37,624 nucleotides of DNA from a virus: positions 17,541 to 55,164 of IMG/VR virus record IMGVR_UViG_3300001450_000049; one strand, written 5' to 3'. Under the pieces are notes generated by a model. It ran no database searches and was not told the DNA's origin. It saw nothing but the letters and a program-made list of their open reading frames with translations. Below, piece by piece: positions 6,142 to 14,666 of this stretch; within the stretch, counting starts at the first letter, position 1, and every line of letters starts with the position of its first letter. Made by a program: the position numbers and the translations under genes.

Positions 6142-6707
6142 ATATATTTGTATTAAATGAATCACCAAAGACATCCGCAGAGATGATGTTAAACAAGCAT
6201 GTAATAAAAATGCCCTTAGAAAGTATGCAGATGTTGTCTACGATTGCGACTCATCTAAAATTAAATGCTCCCTACAAACCTGTGATGCTAAATCACCCAT
6301 CAACTATTTGGGCTAGAGAATCAAAGCAAAACTATCAATGGTTACTTGACCATTGTTTAGCATTATGTGAAGAGTATACCTTTAGGTATGGTAAGACCCA
6401 TAAAGTTGAGACGACTTATTACGAGTATACTCAAACTTGGGAAGAGGCATTATCTCTTTTACCTGACACAAAATTAACTCCATTTGCAATAGCAATATCT
6501 CAAGATATGAATTGTAGAAAGGTAGATGGTTTTGATGCAATGACTACAATAGAAAAGTATCAACAATATTACATCCATGATAAATGGCCTATCGCTGAAT
6601 GGAAACGAAAAGAACCTTCATGGTGGCCTCACAAACATGAAGTAAAAATGAAACAACAACAAGAAGAACAACTTCAATCAATATTATTAAAATGGGGAAT
6701 TGTATGA
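6138..6707 (+). CDS. Conserved marine-phage hypothetical protein
   Basis: 189 residues opening MNIFVLNESPKTSAEMM, then NKHVIKMPLESMQMLSTI. This N-terminus resembles a protein family of unknown function that I recall from marine phages (IFxLDxxPxxAAxxxxDKHVxKMxLExxQMLST). Conserved His, Lys and Trp residues (NHPSTIWARES, NYQWLLDHCLALCEEY) and a C-terminal WP-W motif (KWPIAEWKRKEPSWWPH) suggest an enzyme or a nucleic-acid binder. Overlaps the previous stop by 4 nt; AGGAGG precedes the ATG. Confidence 0.65.
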   Translation: MNIFVLNESPKTSAEMMLNKHVIKMPLESMQMLSTIATHLKLNAPYKPVMLNHPSTIWARESKQNYQWLLDHCLALCEEYTFRYGKTHKVETTYYEYTQTWEEALSLLPDTKLTPFAIAISQDMNCRKVDGFDAMTTIEKYQQYYIHDKWPIAEWKRKEPSWWPHKHEVKMKQQQEEQLQSILLKWGIV

Positions 6708-6871
6708 AAATTATTAAGATAATTAGAGATGATATATGTATGGAATGTCATGGAACAGGAACGGCAGTTTCAATTACCTCTGACGGTGAGAAAGAACCTG
6801 TCCCTTGTCTGTGTGGGTGTGAACCTACATTTGAACAGTGGCTAAAACTACATGGAATTGAAGTAGAATGA
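6704..6871 (+). CDS. Zinc-binding microprotein (DnaJ-like CxxCxGxG)
   Basis: 55 residues. CMECHGTG followed by CLCGC gives a single DnaJ-type zinc module, then a short helix (TFEQWLKLHGIEVE). ATGA overlaps at both ends show that it sits in the translated chain of the operon. Confidence 0.62.
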   Translation: MKIIKIIRDDICMECHGTGTAVSITSDGEKEPVPCLCGCEPTFEQWLKLHGIEVE

Positions 6872-7164
6872 AAGGGTATATCAGATTCACTAACGGTATT
6901 GTCTCAATAGAAGAAATGCAAGCATTTACTTGGAGACCGTTAGATGAAGATGACCCTTTAATGAATAGATTCAGAAATAAAGAACATGCTCATATTGAGA
7001 AGTTTTTTAGTATTCTGATATTCCTTCGTGGTGGTCAAAAGTTTATGACTGCTACAACAAAAAAGAATTTGAATGATATGATAAAACGATTTAAGTTTAT
7101 TAATCAAGGTGAACAATATGAATATAGTAATGAAGATGATGAAGAAGAAGAGAGAATCTCTTGA
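6868..7164 (+). CDS. Hypothetical protein with acidic tail
   Basis: 98 residues, beginning MKGYIRFTNGIVSIEEMQAF; alpha/beta mixture ending in a Glu/Asp-rich tail. No motif recognised. Starts in an ATGA overlap, and its 3' end overlaps the next gene in another frame by 47 nt, which is long for this genome. Confidence 0.55.
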   Translation: MKGYIRFTNGIVSIEEMQAFTWRPLDEDDPLMNRFRNKEHAHIEKFFSILIFLRGGQKFMTATTKKNLNDMIKRFKFINQGEQYEYSNEDDEEEERIS

Positions 7165-7435
7165 AAGAGAATATAATGACTTATCCAATCTAACTAACGA
7201 TTGGGAAGAACACACGACTACTTCTGTGTATTCAAATTATAGCATTACACAAGTCGAAAACATGTTATGTGAGTTTTCTCTGTCCTGCCTCGTAGAGAAA
7301 GAATTAGTATTCCTTAAAATGAGGAAACATGACAACAGAGACAAATTAGTAAAGAGGCTAATAAAAATCTTTAATGATGTAAACCAAAATTGGTTAACTC
7401 CTAAAGATGATTTTAATGGAGCGTATAAAAAATGA
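7118..7435 (+). CDS. Hypothetical helical protein
   Basis: 105 residues from the ATG at 7118, chosen because AAGGTGA lies 5 nt upstream; a GTG at 7109 is weaker. The N-terminus is Met/Lys-rich (MNIVMKMMKKKRESLEREY) and the remainder predicts as helices. Function unknown. Confidence 0.55.
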   Translation: MNIVMKMMKKKRESLEREYNDLSNLTNDWEEHTTTSVYSNYSITQVENMLCEFSLSCLVEKELVFLKMRKHDNRDKLVKRLIKIFNDVNQNWLTPKDDFNGAYKK

Positions 7436-7590
7436 AAGAACAAATGAAAATAATAATGAAAATAATGACAAGAAAAAAGCCTAGTATAATGGAAGATTAT
7501 GCACATTGGTCTAGAGTATTCCAACGTGCTAATTATATTAAAACTGGTGAAATGATTAAACAAGCAGAAGAAGATGGATGGGTGTGGTGA
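7432..7590 (+). CDS. Basic microprotein
   Basis: 52 residues, Met/Lys-rich N-terminus followed by EDYAHWSRVFQRANYIK, ending GWVW. Begins in an ATGA overlap. No recognised family; possibly a helix-turn-helix-sized fragment but too short to judge. Confidence 0.45.
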   Translation: MKEQMKIIMKIMTRKKPSIMEDYAHWSRVFQRANYIKTGEMIKQAEEDGWVW

Positions 7591-7592
7591 AT

Positions 7593-7835
7593 ATGGAGAC
7601 AGTAGAATTTAGATTAGTAGATGATGCAGGAGTACCACCAATAACAATTACCATGGATGAAAATGACAAACCTAAAGTTATTCTTAATGCTCACCATAAG
7701 ATATGGTTGGCTATTCATAGGAAGACAATTGGTGGAAGTGCAGAAGCACTATTCGGTAAAATAAATGAACTACTAACGGCTTACTTAATGGAACAGCGAG
7801 CATTCGAGAAACTTGAAGAGAGTGAGTTGGAATGA
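7593..7835 (+). CDS. Hypothetical protein
   Basis: 80 residues from the ATG at 7593 (METVEFRLVDDAGVPPITIT), with GGTG upstream. Two strands then helices (HHKIWLAIHRKT) and an acidic tail. Unrecognised. An ATG at 7578 in frame overlaps the previous gene and lacks a ribosome site. Confidence 0.52.
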   Translation: METVEFRLVDDAGVPPITITMDENDKPKVILNAHHKIWLAIHRKTIGGSAEALFGKINELLTAYLMEQRAFEKLEESELE

Positions 7836-7948
7836 AAGAAGTTGGTAGATGTTCAAAATGCAATAAACATGGAATCCTTTGGGTTTCAATTACTGGGGTG
7901 GGCATTTACTGTAAGATGTGTTCTAAGAAACAATATGTAGGTGAATAA
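7832..7948 (+). CDS. Zinc-ribbon microprotein
   Basis: 38 residues with CSKC and CKMC knuckles 20 residues apart separated by a hydrophobic strand pair, a minimal zinc ribbon. ATGA overlap with the upstream gene. A further 9-codon frame (7951-7980) follows with its own GTGAATAAAT site and could act as a coupling leader for the next gene. Confidence 0.55.
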   Translation: MKEVGRCSKCNKHGILWVSITGVGIYCKMCSKKQYVGE

Positions 7949-7981
7949 ATATGAAAATAGAAATAAATGGAAGGGATTAAA

Positions 7982-9094
7982 ATGAATGAAATGATTAGAG
8001 CGAAAAGAGAATTAGGAGAGGGTAGATGGGATAAAAAACTCATTACTAACATGACTAATTTATCATTAGCGGATAACTATGATGATGCGAAACACGAATG
8101 GATTGCAACCGGAGAAGTTTGGTGGCAAGGTATAGGAACACCACGTCCACCATGGGCTAGTGTTCATCCGAACAAATGTCTATGTCAACATAATATTGTA
8201 TATCACTTTGAAATTCATAATACTGAGACTAATGTTAGAGAGTGTGTCGGTTCAGACCACATTAACTCTTACATGATTATGAGAGCCATCACAGAAGAGA
8301 TGGGTATTGATGTAAACGCAATTACTGAGGATATGATTCAAGAGTGGATTGATATCCGTGTATCATCACTCATGCGAGATGCATGGTGGAGAGCAAATGG
8401 TGAAGACTTTACTAATATATTTAATGATGTTAAAGAATTAGATTTACGTGTTAACGTTCGAAGAACTGGTAAATATGTATATGACGGAACATTGGGTATT
8501 TCTATACCTGAGACACTTATCAGAAAGAAGGGACGAGGACAATTAGGTTCAGCAGATTATGAAATGGCTTCAATTGTTTGGAGATGGAATCATCCCGATA
8601 ATCCTAAGGCTCAGATACACACTAAAGGATTTCCCAATGAAAAACTAATGTCTGATATATCAGTATTCCACATGTTGTTAAATCAACATAAAGAAACTGT
8701 TGAAGCAGAAGATGAAGTGATAGAGGAAAGAAGACTACATAATCTAAATTATAGAGAACAAGTAGCCATCAGAAATAGTGTTATCCGTGAGAAGAAAGTA
8801 AAGGAATTCGCTGATTCCTGTGAGTATATGGACATTCCAATATTCAATCCTGACATGGGAATGAACGATTGGGAAAGAAGATTCTTAACAGACATGGAAG
8901 GAAGAATACTTCGCAGAAAAGAGTTATCTGAAAGACAAAGTTCTAGGTTAAGAACCATTGTTAACCGTTACTATGATAAGCCAACTGAACGTCAGGTGAA
9001 TTACCTGCGGGCTTTGGGGTATGATGGAGACTATTCAACCTTAAATAAAGGAAATATATCTAAGTTAATAGATGAACTAAAGGAGGAAAAATAA
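7982..9094 (+). CDS. Putative DNA-associated protein with VGS cysteine module and C-terminal QxxYLxxLGY domain
   Basis: 370 residues from the ATG at 7982, supported by GGAAGGGAT upstream. Around residues 57-88 is a CLCQH...ECVGSDHI motif like the zinc-dependent CxCG-VGSxCI module in several phage proteins. The long middle is helical and charged (EAEDEVIEERR). The C-terminus carries PTERQVNYLRALGYDGD then a short helix, a small domain recurrent in phage replication and single-strand-binding proteins. A nucleic-acid metabolism role is inferred; the exact activity is unknown. Confidence 0.6.
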   Translation: MNEMIRAKRELGEGRWDKKLITNMTNLSLADNYDDAKHEWIATGEVWWQGIGTPRPPWASVHPNKCLCQHNIVYHFEIHNTETNVRECVGSDHINSYMIMRAITEEMGIDVNAITEDMIQEWIDIRVSSLMRDAWWRANGEDFTNIFNDVKELDLRVNVRRTGKYVYDGTLGISIPETLIRKKGRGQLGSADYEMASIVWRWNHPDNPKAQIHTKGFPNEKLMSDISVFHMLLNQHKETVEAEDEVIEERRLHNLNYREQVAIRNSVIREKKVKEFADSCEYMDIPIFNPDMGMNDWERRFLTDMEGRILRRKELSERQSSRLRTIVNRYYDKPTERQVNYLRALGYDGDYSTLNKGNISKLIDELKEEK

Positions 9095-9325
9095 ATGACA
9101 AAAAAGAAAGAAACAAAGAAAGAAGAAACAACGACAGACGTAAAAGATGCTAGGATTGCAGAACTAGAGCAGTTGCTCTTGCAGAACAATGCTAACATTC
9201 AGACTCTAGTGAACACAGCCAATAATTACATTGGTCTGTGCCAACACTACGAGCAAACAATAAACATCTTGACTGGAAGAATTCAAGAGATGCAGACTGT
9301 TAAAGAACAGAATGCAAACAAGTAA
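9095..9325 (+). CDS. Coiled-coil small protein
   Basis: 76 residues: a Lys/Glu/Thr-rich N-terminus followed by a helix with heptad-like hydrophobics (IAELEQLLLQNNANIQ, INILTGRIQEM). AAAGGAGGAAAAATAA upstream is a strong ribosome site. Probably an oligomerising accessory protein; nothing more specific is visible. Confidence 0.55.
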   Translation: MTKKKETKKEETTTDVKDARIAELEQLLLQNNANIQTLVNTANNYIGLCQHYEQTINILTGRIQEMQTVKEQNANK

Positions 9326-9354
9326 ACAAGTAAAAAAAAGTAAATAAGGAGAAA

Positions 9355-9561
9355 ATGAAAATGTTATTAGAAATACAAAATGACTCAGGACACACAACGA
9401 CAGAAGCCAAAGTCGAATCTGTACTAGAACAGATTAACGACTACCCCAACCATTGGGTTATTATTGATGGTATTATGACCGCAAGGGAATTAATATCTGA
9501 TGTAAATTGGGAAACAGTAGAACACGTACTATTGCAAGAGCAAGTACAAGGTGGCTGTTAG
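9355..9561 (+). CDS. Candidate ubiquitin-fold modifier ending Gly-Gly-Cys
   Basis: 68 residues (66 from Met3 at 9361, which has better spacing to GGAG). The pattern follows a beta-grasp fold: strand MLLEIQND, strand/turn, helix VESVLEQINDYP, strand pair HWVIIDGIMTA, then RELISDVNWETVEHVLL and the tail QEQVQGGC. The last part parallels ubiquitin's TLSDYNIQKEST and final strand ending in RGG, and the size equals ThiS/MoaD/SAMP proteins. A single residue after Gly-Gly is what a JAMM protease would trim; such a protease is encoded at 15643-16200 and an E1-like enzyme at 14061-14666. This is inferred from pattern only; coincidence remains possible. It lies directly upstream of the ribonucleotide reductase gene. 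Confidence 0.5.
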   Translation: MKMLLEIQNDSGHTTTEAKVESVLEQINDYPNHWVIIDGIMTARELISDVNWETVEHVLLQEQVQGGC

Positions 9562-9639
9562 AACCCTTTAGTCTTATCAGTAGTAGTTTGACTGACGGAT
9601 AGGTGCAACGCCTATTTACAATTTTAAGGAGATGAATAA

Positions 9640-11529
9640 ATGGAATTACAACAAGAAATATTATCAGACATAACTGTGCATATGAAGTATGCAAAGTGGA
9701 AACCCGCAGAACAGAGAAAGGAAAATTGGGAAGAAATATGTTATCGAAACAAAATGATGCATTTTTCTTCTATTATGAGGAAAAACATACCACAAGAAGA
9801 GAAGTCAGCATTTGTAGAAAAACTTGCGGAAACATACGATAACTATGTTATACCAAAGAAGGTATTACCGTCAATGAGGTCAATGCAATTTGCAGGAAAG
9901 CCAATTGAATTATCACCCAATCGTGTGTACAATTGTGCTTACATGCCCATTGACCATTACTTGTCGTTTTCAGAAGCAATGTTTTTGTTGCTTGGAGGAA
10001 CAGGAGTTGGGTATTCAGTACAAAGACACCATGTTGAAAAACTACCTGAAATTAGATTACCTAATCCTGTTAGAACATATAGACATCTGATTGCAGATTC
10101 AATAGAAGGATGGGCAGATGCGGTAAAAGTACTGTTCGAATCTTACTTTGGTAAGAGAGCAACAACAGTTAGATTTGATTATTCAGACATTAGACCAAAG
10201 GGTAGTCCTTTGAAAACTAGTGGCGGAAAAGCACCCGGACCTCAACCATTGAAAGAATGTTTAGTTAAAATAGAAGGTATTCTTACTGGGAAAGACAATG
10301 GAGATAAACTTAGACCAATAGAAGTTCATGATATTCTTTGTCATATTGCTGATGCAGTATTAGCAGGAGGTATTCGTAGAGCCGCAATGATTAGTTTATT
10401 CAGTGCTGACGATGATGAGATGATTACTTCAAAATCAGGACAGTTTTGGGACACTAACCCACAAAGAGCAAGAGCAAACAATTCTGTTGTCTTGTTAAGA
10501 CATAGAATAAAAAGAGAATTCTTTAACAATTTATGGAAGAGAGTACAAAATTCAGGAGTAGGAGAACCCGGATTTTATTTCTCGAATGATAAAGATTGGG
10601 GAACTAATCCTTGTTGCGAGATTGCCTTAAGACCATATCAATTTTGCAACTTAACCGAAGTTAATGTATCTGATGTAACTAGTCAAGATGAATTGAATAA
10701 ACGTGTAGAAGCGGCAACTTTCTTAGGAACATTACAAGCATCATACACTGACTTCCACTATCTAAGAGAAGTATGGAAGAAAACCTCAGAGAAAGACGCA
10801 CTACTTGGTGTGTCAATGACAGGTATTGCAAGTGGCACTGTTCTTAATTTAGATTTAGAAAAGGCCGCAACTAAAGCAAGAAAAACCAATGAGTACTATG
10901 CTAATCTTATAGGAATTAATCCTGCGGCTAGAATAACATGTGTCAAACCTGCGGGTACAACTAGTTTAGTTATGGGAACTTCATCAGGCATACATGCATG
11001 GTGGTCTGAATACTATATTAGGAGAATTAGGGTTCTAAAAACAGAATCAATCTATGGTTACTTGGTAACTAAGTTTCCTGATTTAGTAGAAGATGATTAC
11101 CATAATCCTAGTCAGGCTATAATCTCAATACCTCAGAAAACTCCTGCCGGAACTGCTATTACTAGAGAAGAATCAGCACTAGAAATGTTAGAGAGAATCA
11201 AACGGGTGTCTGTTGACTGGGTAGTTTCAGGACATCGTAAGGGAGTGAATACTCACAATGTATCGGCCACTGTAAACATTCGAGATGATGAGTGGGATGA
11301 TGTGAGAAATTGGATGTGGAAAAACAGGGACTTCTATAATGGATTATCTGTTTTACCATTTGATGGTGGAGCATATGAACAGGCACCACATGAACCAATA
11401 GAACAAGGTCATTATGATGCATTGTTAAGTTTGTTAACTGAGATTGACTTGAATGATGTATTAGAAACTGATGACAATACTAACTTACAGGGTGAACTTG
11501 CTTGTGCGGGTGGAGTCTGTGAGATATGA
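9640..11529 (+). CDS. nrdJ: Class II (adenosylcobalamin-dependent) ribonucleotide reductase
   Basis: 629 residues, a compact monomeric class II enzyme that reduces ribonucleotides to deoxynucleotides using vitamin B12 to form the cysteine thiyl radical. Key residues line up with the Lactobacillus leichmannii reductase: C99 (YNCAYM), N323, radical C325 and E327 in TNPCCEIAL, partner C336 (11 residues after C325, same spacing), and the C-terminal redox pair C622/C627 (CAGGVC). Other landmarks are GGTGVGYSVQRH, GGIRRAAMISLF and RITCVKPAGTTSLVMG. About 110 residues shorter than the bacterial enzyme. Oxygen-independent and needs no second subunit; it relies on host or environmental B12. GGAGATGAATAA precedes the ATG. 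Confidence 0.95.
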   Translation: MELQQEILSDITVHMKYAKWKPAEQRKENWEEICYRNKMMHFSSIMRKNIPQEEKSAFVEKLAETYDNYVIPKKVLPSMRSMQFAGKPIELSPNRVYNCAYMPIDHYLSFSEAMFLLLGGTGVGYSVQRHHVEKLPEIRLPNPVRTYRHLIADSIEGWADAVKVLFESYFGKRATTVRFDYSDIRPKGSPLKTSGGKAPGPQPLKECLVKIEGILTGKDNGDKLRPIEVHDILCHIADAVLAGGIRRAAMISLFSADDDEMITSKSGQFWDTNPQRARANNSVVLLRHRIKREFFNNLWKRVQNSGVGEPGFYFSNDKDWGTNPCCEIALRPYQFCNLTEVNVSDVTSQDELNKRVEAATFLGTLQASYTDFHYLREVWKKTSEKDALLGVSMTGIASGTVLNLDLEKAATKARKTNEYYANLIGINPAARITCVKPAGTTSLVMGTSSGIHAWWSEYYIRRIRVLKTESIYGYLVTKFPDLVEDDYHNPSQAIISIPQKTPAGTAITREESALEMLERIKRVSVDWVVSGHRKGVNTHNVSATVNIRDDEWDDVRNWMWKNRDFYNGLSVLPFDGGAYEQAPHEPIEQGHYDALLSLLTEIDLNDVLETDDNTNLQGELACAGGVCEI

Positions 11530-11816
11530 ACAAAACAAAACTATTCGAAATTGAAGAATTAGTTATCGACAGTATGACAAATACTGGTGCAAAAGATATG
11601 TTAAGAAAAATGTATAATAATATGAGAAGAAATGCAAGAATAACAACGTCAACTAAGTTGATGAATTACATAAGATATAATATTAGATTAGGTAATTCTA
11701 CCTTGCAAAGCGACAGTGAGTTAGAAGAAATATATGACTTACATAGATATAATAAAAGAAATAATATAGGTGTTAAAAATGAAAATGAAAGTACATTTAC
11801 CAATAGTAAGGTCTGA
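11526..11816 (+). CDS. Basic helical hypothetical protein
   Basis: 96 residues, Arg/Asn/Lys-rich helices (MLRKMYNNMRRNARI, MNYIRYNIRLGN), likely nucleic-acid-associated. It starts in an ATGA overlap with the reductase stop. Unrecognised. Its last 38 nt overlap the next gene. Confidence 0.55.
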   Translation: MNKTKLFEIEELVIDSMTNTGAKDMLRKMYNNMRRNARITTSTKLMNYIRYNIRLGNSTLQSDSELEEIYDLHRYNKRNNIGVKNENESTFTNSKV

Positions 11817-12978
11817 TAGAGGAAGAGTAGAACAGAGTAGTTCGTTTCTAGTTAAATCAAACAGAAGTTGTCTAAAAAACAAGAGTGGGAGGCTAAATGG
11901 CTTTGGGGAATATGATGTTTATGCTAGAGGTAATAGATATAGTAAAATAAAATATCACGAAACTGAGTATTGGAATGTATTTTGTGATAGTATGATGAAA
12001 CAATTTATCTCGGACAGTAATTTATCGAATGAAATGACTTGGATTACATTTAGGTATTCAGACGGAGACTCGTTAGTTATACTTCGTAGAGAAGGTAGCA
12101 AACTAATGATGAACGGGGTTCAGAAAAATCAAAAAGATGTGGCTCTCGCTTTAGCCAAAATTATATCTTTCGGCGCAGAGAATAGAAGTGCTGATGCTAT
12201 GGACAACTACATTGATAGAAACACTATGTATTCTGCTAATGTATTATATGCACTACAAAACCGTATGCCTTATTGGATTATGCAAGACGGTAGAAGAGTT
12301 AATGTTAAAATAAATGTGAAACTAATTTCTAGAGAAAAGGTAGCATTTGAAATAGGACCGAATATTTGGGCATCCTTAGATGTAAAAGAAGCAAACACAT
12401 TTATTGATTGTTATAGAAATGATACTAAACGCTCTAGGAAATGGGCGGCCATAAGTCCTTCTAATTTATGGTTTAACATGTTTAATGCACATGCATCAGA
12501 ATCAGAACGAGAACAAATGATTGCTTGGTTCCTTCAAAATCGAACAGAAGATATAGTAGATAAGAGAGCATTTGAACTATTACAGAGTCTTGATGCAAGG
12601 TACAAAGAAATAACTCTAATTGATTTAAGGAAAGGAGAGTGGTCTTCTTATGATATATCTACTGCACTACCATATGCTATGCATGTTAGGGGTGAACTAT
12701 CTGATTGGATAGTATATGGCAATGGTAAAAAACAAGGAACACAACGATGTAGTGTAGTTGATATAATATCTAGTACTGAAAGAGGTACTGCTTACTGTAT
12801 TGATGATGTAAACGGTAAGAATGTAGTTGGTGACCAAATGGCTACTAGAGCAATGCTAGTTAAAAACGATAAACAAGCAAAGACTCTTGTGAGAACATTG
12901 CAGGGTATTGAATACCGAGCATATAGAACACCAACAAAAGACATCAAGAATACAAAATATACAGGTGAATACAAATGA
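11779..12978 (+). CDS. Hypothetical protein upstream of TFB
   Basis: 399 residues from the ATG at 11779, with AGGTG 6 nt upstream (the frame is open from 11770). Mixed alpha/beta; notable segments are WITFRYSDGDSLVILRREG and PYWIMQDGRRVNVKINVKL, which look like strand repeats. No catalytic motif stands out. Translationally coupled to TFB through ATGA, which suggests a function in transcription, but this is context only. Confidence 0.6.
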   Translation: MKMKVHLPIVRSDRGRVEQSSSFLVKSNRSCLKNKSGRLNGFGEYDVYARGNRYSKIKYHETEYWNVFCDSMMKQFISDSNLSNEMTWITFRYSDGDSLVILRREGSKLMMNGVQKNQKDVALALAKIISFGAENRSADAMDNYIDRNTMYSANVLYALQNRMPYWIMQDGRRVNVKINVKLISREKVAFEIGPNIWASLDVKEANTFIDCYRNDTKRSRKWAAISPSNLWFNMFNAHASESEREQMIAWFLQNRTEDIVDKRAFELLQSLDARYKEITLIDLRKGEWSSYDISTALPYAMHVRGELSDWIVYGNGKKQGTQRCSVVDIISSTERGTAYCIDDVNGKNVVGDQMATRAMLVKNDKQAKTLVRTLQGIEYRAYRTPTKDIKNTKYTGEYK

Positions 12979-13838
12979 AAACAATATGTGTGGAATGTAG
13001 TTGTTTAACCTTTACTTTTAATGAAAGGTTAGGTGAAACTGTTTGTGACGATTGTGGATTAGTACAAATAGTCAGACCATTTGAAGAGTCAGTAAAATGG
13101 AGTGATAGTTACGAGCCAACTACTAAATTAGGCTCAGGGTTTAAACCTACTAGTAAACAATATTATCGACTACATCAACAAAATGTTTGGGCTAGTGCAA
13201 TGTCAGATACTGACAGGAGAACAATCTCTCAGTCAGCAATGATTCTATCTCAATATTCAAGTAAAGAGTTAATGCCAAGAGTTAGTACATACTTAACTTC
13301 ACTGAATAATGAAAATGTATTCAAAGGAGTGTCTGTTGAATGTCGTGCTAGTGCTTTAACATATTATTTACTAAAGGAAGCAGGTGTAACTGTTAACATT
13401 AAGAGACATAGTGATATTAGTAATGTGGATAAAAAATATATTTCACGTTTTGGTAGAAGAATAGCAAAACACTTTAGGAAGGCACATATCTTTTCTACTG
13501 TTAACGCTTCACAAGTAGCAACATCAGTACTGGATAAATTAGATAACGTAAGTTCTCACTTTAGAAGTGAGACAATGAGAATGATAGATTACATAGATAT
13601 GTACTGTGATAGTATTAATATTAGATTTACTAGTAACAGAATATGTGCAGTGATATGGATTGTATCAGTCATGGAAAAAGAAAGACAACACACACAAGAA
13701 TTAATTCGCAAGGCATCAGGAAACTGTTCTATAATTGGTATTAGATTATCTACTAATGAAATTAGTGGGTGGTTTGGTTTACCCAAAGAACATTTACTTA
13801 GCCTTAGCGTATCTGACTTTACAAGTGGGGTATACTAA
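12975..13838 (+). CDS. tfb: Transcription initiation factor B (TFB/TFIIB homologue)
   Basis: 287 residues. The N-terminal zinc ribbon has C5, C8, C24 and C27 (CVEC ... CDDCGLV), followed by a B-reader-like linker and two cyclin-like helical repeats: roughly 90-165 (PRVSTYLTSLNNEN, ASALTYYLLKEAG) and 175-260 (ASQVATSVLDKLDNVS, ICAVIWIVSVM). TFB bridges TBP-bound promoter DNA and archaeal RNA polymerase and contacts the BRE upstream of TATA. A viral copy could redirect host polymerase to viral promoters, for instance those with the shared ACCTnATAnACTG box in the left arm; this link is inferred. Starts in an ATGA overlap. Confidence 0.88.
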   Translation: MKTICVECSCLTFTFNERLGETVCDDCGLVQIVRPFEESVKWSDSYEPTTKLGSGFKPTSKQYYRLHQQNVWASAMSDTDRRTISQSAMILSQYSSKELMPRVSTYLTSLNNENVFKGVSVECRASALTYYLLKEAGVTVNIKRHSDISNVDKKYISRFGRRIAKHFRKAHIFSTVNASQVATSVLDKLDNVSSHFRSETMRMIDYIDMYCDSINIRFTSNRICAVIWIVSVMEKERQHTQELIRKASGNCSIIGIRLSTNEISGWFGLPKEHLLSLSVSDFTSGVY

Positions 13839-14080
13839 TGGACGACCAAATAATAAATACACTGAAAACTATGCAATATCATTTTACTAAAGTGATAGAA
13901 GAATACGAAAAACTACCACAGTTAAGAAATGTAGTGCGAAGAACTGTGTTAGAAGATGCACTAAGCGTTGTGGGTGCAACCATGGATGGAATAACCCATG
14001 AGATAATAGACGCATACCACAATACAAAACAACGAGAAATATATAATAATGGTGATGAATATGAAAAGAAGAATGAATAG
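13838..14080 (+). CDS. Small helical hypothetical protein
   Basis: 80 residues, helical, no known motif (MDDQIINTLKTMQYHFTKVI). Starts one base into the TFB stop (TAATG), so it is coupled to TFB. Overlaps the ThiF start by 20 nt. Confidence 0.58.
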   Translation: MDDQIINTLKTMQYHFTKVIEEYEKLPQLRNVVRRTVLEDALSVVGATMDGITHEIIDAYHNTKQREIYNNGDEYEKKNE

Positions 14081-14666
14081 AAATGTAATGATAATAGGAG
14101 CAGGTGGAATTGGTAGTTTTCTAACTCAATTCCTTGAAAGACTTGGGTATAGAATAACTATTTTTGATGATGATTTGGTTGAGTCGAAGAACTTAGCATA
14201 TCAGAATTATTCAACTGTTGACCTTACTGAGAAGAAAGTAGAATGTCTTGCAGATAGAAATTACCTTACTGGTAGCACATCGAGAATAATAGATAAGCCG
14301 TACTTAGTATTAGTTGAAGAACAACTTCAAGGTTATGATTTAGTAATTTGTTGTGCAGATAACTTAGTTGTTAGACGGCTCCTATACAAGCAAGGTTTTG
14401 GTAGCGATGCTAAAATTAAATGGTTAGATTTGAGAGCACAAGGTCGCCAATCTGCGTTGATTTCTTATCTAATTGACCCTAATCTGATGACTTCACTTCT
14501 TAATGGTGACGATAAATCTTATTCGTGTCAGTCAGTTAAATGGGACGGTACAAATGCAGGAGTTGATTGTATGAATATCGCAATTGCAGGTATAGCCACT
14601 CAATGGATACAAAAATGGTTTAATGACAATACTGATGTTAAAGATAGTGTGGTGTTGAACATATGA
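14061..14666 (+). CDS. ThiF/E1-like ubiquitin-activating-type adenylyltransferase
   Basis: 201 residues from the ATG at 14061 (GGTGA upstream). Rossmann nucleotide loop IIGAGGIGSF at about 12-20; IFDDDLVESKNLAYQNY corresponds to the DxVxxSNLNRQ segment, with the usual Arg replaced by Tyr; EKKVECLADRN supplies the conserved Lys; VICCADNLVVRRLL matches the DxxDNxxxR segment; and KWLDLRAQG follows. Enzymes of this superfamily (ThiF, MoeB, UbaA, E1) adenylate the Gly-Gly terminus of a beta-grasp protein. It lacks the paired CxxC zinc knuckles of ThiF/MoeB; cysteines at YSCQ and GVDCMN are candidates for thiol transfer. A JAMM protease and a Ubl candidate lie nearby on the same strand. Confidence 0.85.
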   Translation: MKRRMNRNVMIIGAGGIGSFLTQFLERLGYRITIFDDDLVESKNLAYQNYSTVDLTEKKVECLADRNYLTGSTSRIIDKPYLVLVEEQLQGYDLVICCADNLVVRRLLYKQGFGSDAKIKWLDLRAQGRQSALISYLIDPNLMTSLLNGDDKSYSCQSVKWDGTNAGVDCMNIAIAGIATQWIQKWFNDNTDVKDSVVLNI

